NCBI RefSeq assembly: GCF_030811455.1
Contig: NZ_JAUSQU010000001.1
Coordinates: forward strand, 2,480,001 to 2,544,000
DNA length: 64,000 nt
Source of the DNA: Streptosporangium lutulentum
GTDB lineage: Bacteria > Actinomycetota > Actinomycetes > Streptosporangiales > Streptosporangiaceae
Direction: 5' to 3'
The notes under the pieces were generated by a model. It was not told where the DNA came from and searched no databases. It was given only the letters and a program-made list of their open reading frames with translations. The translations under genes were made by a program, and so were the position numbers. This document shows positions 61,890 through 64,000 of the stretch, piece by piece. Numbering within the stretch: the first letter of the stretch is position 1; each line of letters opens with the position of its first letter.

Positions 61890-63368
61890 TCAGCGCTGGT
61901 GGGTGAGCAGGCCCGGCCGGTAGGGCAGGAGGCCGTAGTCGCCGCCGGAGCTGGGGCTGCGTCCCTGGTAGAGCAGTTGCAGGTTGCAGGGGTCGATGGT
62001 CATGGTCTGGTCGGCGTTGGTGCGCAGCAGTTCGCCGTGGCTGATGTCGTTGGTCCAGGTGGCGCCGCTGTTGGCCTTGCCGGCGAAAGGGTTGCTCTCG
62101 GTGGCGGCCTGGGGGGTCCAGGAGCCGTTCAGGCTGGTGGCGGTGAAGGAGCGGAAGTAGCGGCCCTGCGAGCCGATCGCCTCGACGATCATGAGGTATC
62201 GGTTCTGGCCCTGAAGCTTGTAGACCTGGACGGCTTCGAACAGGTTGTTGGTGGTGTCGCTCATGATCACGGTCGAGGTGGAGCCGAAGCTGCCCGGGAA
62301 GTTCCCGATGGGCATGCCGGCCCGGTAGATCTTGCCGTTGTCGCCGGCGAAGAACAGGTACATGGTGGTGCTGTCACCGATGAGTGCCTGGTCGATGGGT
62401 CCGGTTCCGGAGCCGGAGATGCTTCCGGAGAAGAGGGTTTGTGGCGATGACCAGCCGTTGGGGTTGGTGGGGTCGCTGGAGGTTTTGTAGGAGAAGGCGG
62501 GGCCGCCCCATTGGTAGGCCAGTACCCAGGTGTTTTTGGGGGCGAAGTAGAACAGTGAGGGTGCCACCGTGGCGGCTGACATGGTGTTTTGAGTGGCTGA
62601 GGCCATTTCAGGCCAGGTGGTGAACAGGCTGAAGTTCATCGAGCCCCAGCTTGTTCCGGTGTTGTGTGTGGTGGCGTAGACCAGTTGCCTGCCGTTGTAG
62701 GGGGCGACGGTGAAGTCTTTGAGTGAGACCCATCCGGATTTGGGGGTTGCCAGCGGGCCGGTGGAGGTCCAGCGGTAGCTGGAGGGAAGAGCGCAGTTAC
62801 CGCTCGGGGGCGGGGTCGTTCCGTTGCCGACTTGGATGAGTTGCCATTGCTGGTTGCCGCCACCCCAGTCGTCGTACTGGACGATGTTGGCGCCGTCGGC
62901 GGTGGAGGCGCCCTGCACCTCCAGGGCCTTGTCGCTGTTGCGGTTGATCAGGCGGATGTAGCCGCTGTCGGAGTCGGCCGGTCGCCACTGCTGGTTGGTG
63001 CCGTTGAGGTCGGCCCATTGCACGATCGCGCCGCCGTTGGCGGTGGAGAAGTTGTGAACGTCCAGGACCTTGCCGGAGTGGCGGGACTTGACGCGGTAGT
63101 AGCCGCCGCCGGAGTCGACGAACTGCCACTGTTGCTGGTTGCCGTTGTTGCGGGCCCATTGGGTGATGCGGGCGCCGTCGTTGGTGGCGAGGTTGTAGAC
63201 GTCCAGGGCCTTGCCGCTGGTGCGGTTGACCAGCACGTACCAGGCGTTGGTGTCGACGGTCGCCGCGGTCGCGGAGGAGGTGGTGACGGTGAGCAGGGCG
63301 CCGGTGAGCACGAACGACGCGATGGCGGCGATCAGCACGCGCAGGCGATTTCGTCTGGGGGGTCGCAT
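61890..63368 (-). CDS. Secreted GH62 alpha-L-arabinofuranosidase with ricin-type CBM13
   Basis: A 492-residue exported enzyme. A signal peptide (about 1-36) precedes a ricin-type beta-trefoil (about 40-180) with three repeats ending in QQW (NQQQWQF, NQQWRPA, NQQWQLI), which binds xylan or other glycans. A short Pro/Gly linker leads to the GH62 catalytic domain (about 192-492; [20 protein letters not shown], then [29 protein letters not shown]). It removes arabinose side chains from arabinoxylan. Two LacI-type boxes upstream suggest induction by plant sugars. Confidence 0.95.
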   Translation of the reverse strand: MRPPRRNRLRVLIAAIASFVLTGALLTVTTSSATAATVDTNAWYVLVNRTSGKALDVYNLATNDGARITQWARNNGNQQQWQFVDSGGGYYRVKSRHSGKVLDVHNFSTANGGAIVQWADLNGTNQQWRPADSDSGYIRLINRNSDKALEVQGASTADGANIVQYDDWGGGNQQWQLIQVGNGTTPPPSGNCALPSSYRWTSTGPLATPKSGWVSLKDFTVAPYNGRQLVYATTHNTGTSWGSMNFSLFTTWPEMASATQNTMSAATVAPSLFYFAPKNTWVLAYQWGGPAFSYKTSSDPTNPNGWSSPQTLFSGSISGSGTGPIDQALIGDSTTMYLFFAGDNGKIYRAGMPIGNFPGSFGSTSTVIMSDTTNNLFEAVQVYKLQGQNRYLMIVEAIGSQGRYFRSFTATSLNGSWTPQAATESNPFAGKANSGATWTNDISHGELLRTNADQTMTIDPCNLQLLYQGRSPSSGGDYGLLPYRPGLLTHQR

Positions 63369-63387
63369 GGTTCTCCCTTCAAGAACT

Positions 63388-63402
63388 TGTTAGCGTTAAC
63401 AT
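63388..63402. promoter_or_regulatory. LacI-type operator box, proximal
   Basis: TGTTAGCGTTAACAT, a near-palindrome 20 bp upstream of the GH62 start. Boxes with this GTTA/TAAC symmetry are bound by LacI-family sugar regulators in actinomycetes. None is encoded in this window. Confidence 0.65.
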
Positions 63403-63500
63403 TTTGATCATGAAGTTGTCCGGAAGGTGGCGTACTGCCGGGGGGAAACACATCCAACGCTCCTGAGCCGATCAGAGATCAGGTGTAGGCCGCCCAAAAT

Positions 63501-63515
63501 TGTTATCGTTAACAT
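63501..63515. promoter_or_regulatory. LacI-type operator box, distal
   Basis: TGTTATCGTTAACAT, differing from the proximal box at one base and lying 113 bp further upstream. It may allow looping, or belong to another promoter. Confidence 0.6.
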
Positions 63516-63817
63516 TTGAGGCTCCAGATCTCCATGGCCTGCTTCTGAGGGGATGATGTCGCGGAGTACATCCGACTGGCCGATCGGTGTCAACGAGCTA
63601 CGGCCCGCGCTGACCTGGTATTACCGTCGACCCGCTTCCCTGCCTGGACGTTCGTCCGAAGGGAGATCATCCAACGGCGCCCGCGCGGGTGAAAGTTTCA
63701 CCGGCGTCACGACTCGGCAGCCGCGGATTTCCAGCCGAATCCGGCTGATTTTCGTGACCGGCCGATCTCGTCTCCGCCGCGCGGTTCGAGGGTCCGCCGC
63801 GCGGCGGTAGACGATCG

Positions 63818-64000
63818 TCAGCGTTTGACGCCGAGGGCGTCCGGCGCGGCCAAGGCTCTCTTCGGGCCTTGGCCGCCGTTCTTCTCTGGCATGAACCACT
63901 CGTGTCGGGTGCCGTCCGAGGCGAGGTACATGAGGTTGCCGCCCGGTTCGGGGACGTCGAACCGTTCGTGGCAGCTGTCAGGAAGCGACCGGGAGCCGCT
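63818..64000 (-). CDS. C-terminal part of a gene running out of the window
   Basis: The minus-strand frame from the window end to a TGA at 63818 is fully open (60 codons) and reads like a protein C-terminus (CHERFDVPEPGGNLMYLASD, EWFMPEKNGG) with biased third positions. It has no start in the window. I cannot assign a family; the mix of Gly, Pro and aromatic residues suits an extracytoplasmic protein. Confidence concerns it being coding. Confidence 0.45.
   Translation of the reverse strand, partial: SGSRSLPDSCHERFDVPEPGGNLMYLASDGTRHEWFMPEKNGGQGPKRALAAPDALGVKR

Larger units (their letters stand above)
63369..63817. other. 449-bp upstream region of the GH62 gene
   Basis: Between the GH62 start and the next minus-strand gene end. 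It holds the two LacI-type boxes in AT-richer DNA. A short plus-strand frame (63553-63810) is arginine- and serine-rich and not convincing. Confidence 0.6.

Noticed and set aside
1..64000. CRISPR array, tRNA, rRNA or prophage genes
   Set aside because: No regularly spaced direct repeats, no tRNA-like cloverleaf, and no integrase or structural phage gene seen.

Overview
The window is 64 kb of very GC-rich DNA with GTG/ATG starts, Shine-Dalgarno sites of the GGAGG type, many small divergent regulator/enzyme pairs and a mycothiol-type DinB enzyme. This points to a filamentous actinomycete, most likely from the Streptosporangiales or Streptomyces side of the class. The genus is an inference from gene content; no rRNA or tRNA gene is present to confirm it. 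I recognised 60 protein-coding genes (two of them cut by the window ends), one truncated gene fragment, one complete IS630-type element, and no CRISPR, tRNA, rRNA, phage or plasmid functions.

Region 1 (1-9.4 kb) is a run of detoxification or redox enzymes, most paired with a divergent one-component regulator: epoxide hydrolase/WYL regulator (split by a fresh-looking IS630 element), SAM methyltransferase, NmrA-type reductase/AraC regulator, WYL regulator/RidA protein. Region 2 (9.5-13.1 kb) is a metal- or thiol-sensing ArsR regulator divergent from a membrane-anchored DsbA-like oxidoreductase, a VKOR homologue (a complete disulfide-forming pair) and a YibE/F membrane protein. Region 3 (13.2-16.3 kb) is a PadR-controlled ABC exporter of the FtsX/LolD type. 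Region 4 (16.6-22.3 kb) holds a binding protein without signal peptide, a 55-residue small ORF, a haem-oxygenase-fold iron enzyme, a large KatE catalase and a DUF2795 protein.

Region 5 (22.7-43.9 kb) continues with regulator-plus-enzyme modules (XRE/SDR, LysR, aminoglycoside-phosphotransferase-like kinase, VOC protein, ArsR/zinc-independent MDR reductase, MerR/NmrA, ArsR/quinol monooxygenase), a two-gene acyl-CoA operon (enoyl-CoA hydratase plus CaiB-type CoA transferase), a NarL-type two-component pair, secreted proteins and esterases.

Region 6 (44.1-61.6 kb) is the most coherent part and looks like a catabolic island. A GntR regulator and a VOC protein diverge from an operon for a fused E1 alpha-beta 2-oxoacid dehydrogenase, its E2 acyltransferase and a 3-hydroxyisobutyrate-dehydrogenase-like enzyme. 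Next comes a six-gene run: amidohydrolase, ribose-type permease, lipoprotein substrate-binding protein, an ATPase fused to a second permease, an M24-fold hydrolase with an altered metal ligand, and a ketopantoate-reductase-like dehydrogenase. Three related XRE-cupin regulators are interspersed. The gene set fits uptake of a small nitrogenous compound, hydrolysis of its C-N bonds, oxidation, and conversion of a 2-oxoacid to an acyl-CoA. The substrate cannot be read from the sequence.

Region 7 (61.9-64 kb) has a secreted GH62 arabinofuranosidase with a ricin-type carbohydrate-binding domain, two LacI-type operator boxes upstream of it, and the C-terminus of a gene that runs out of the window.
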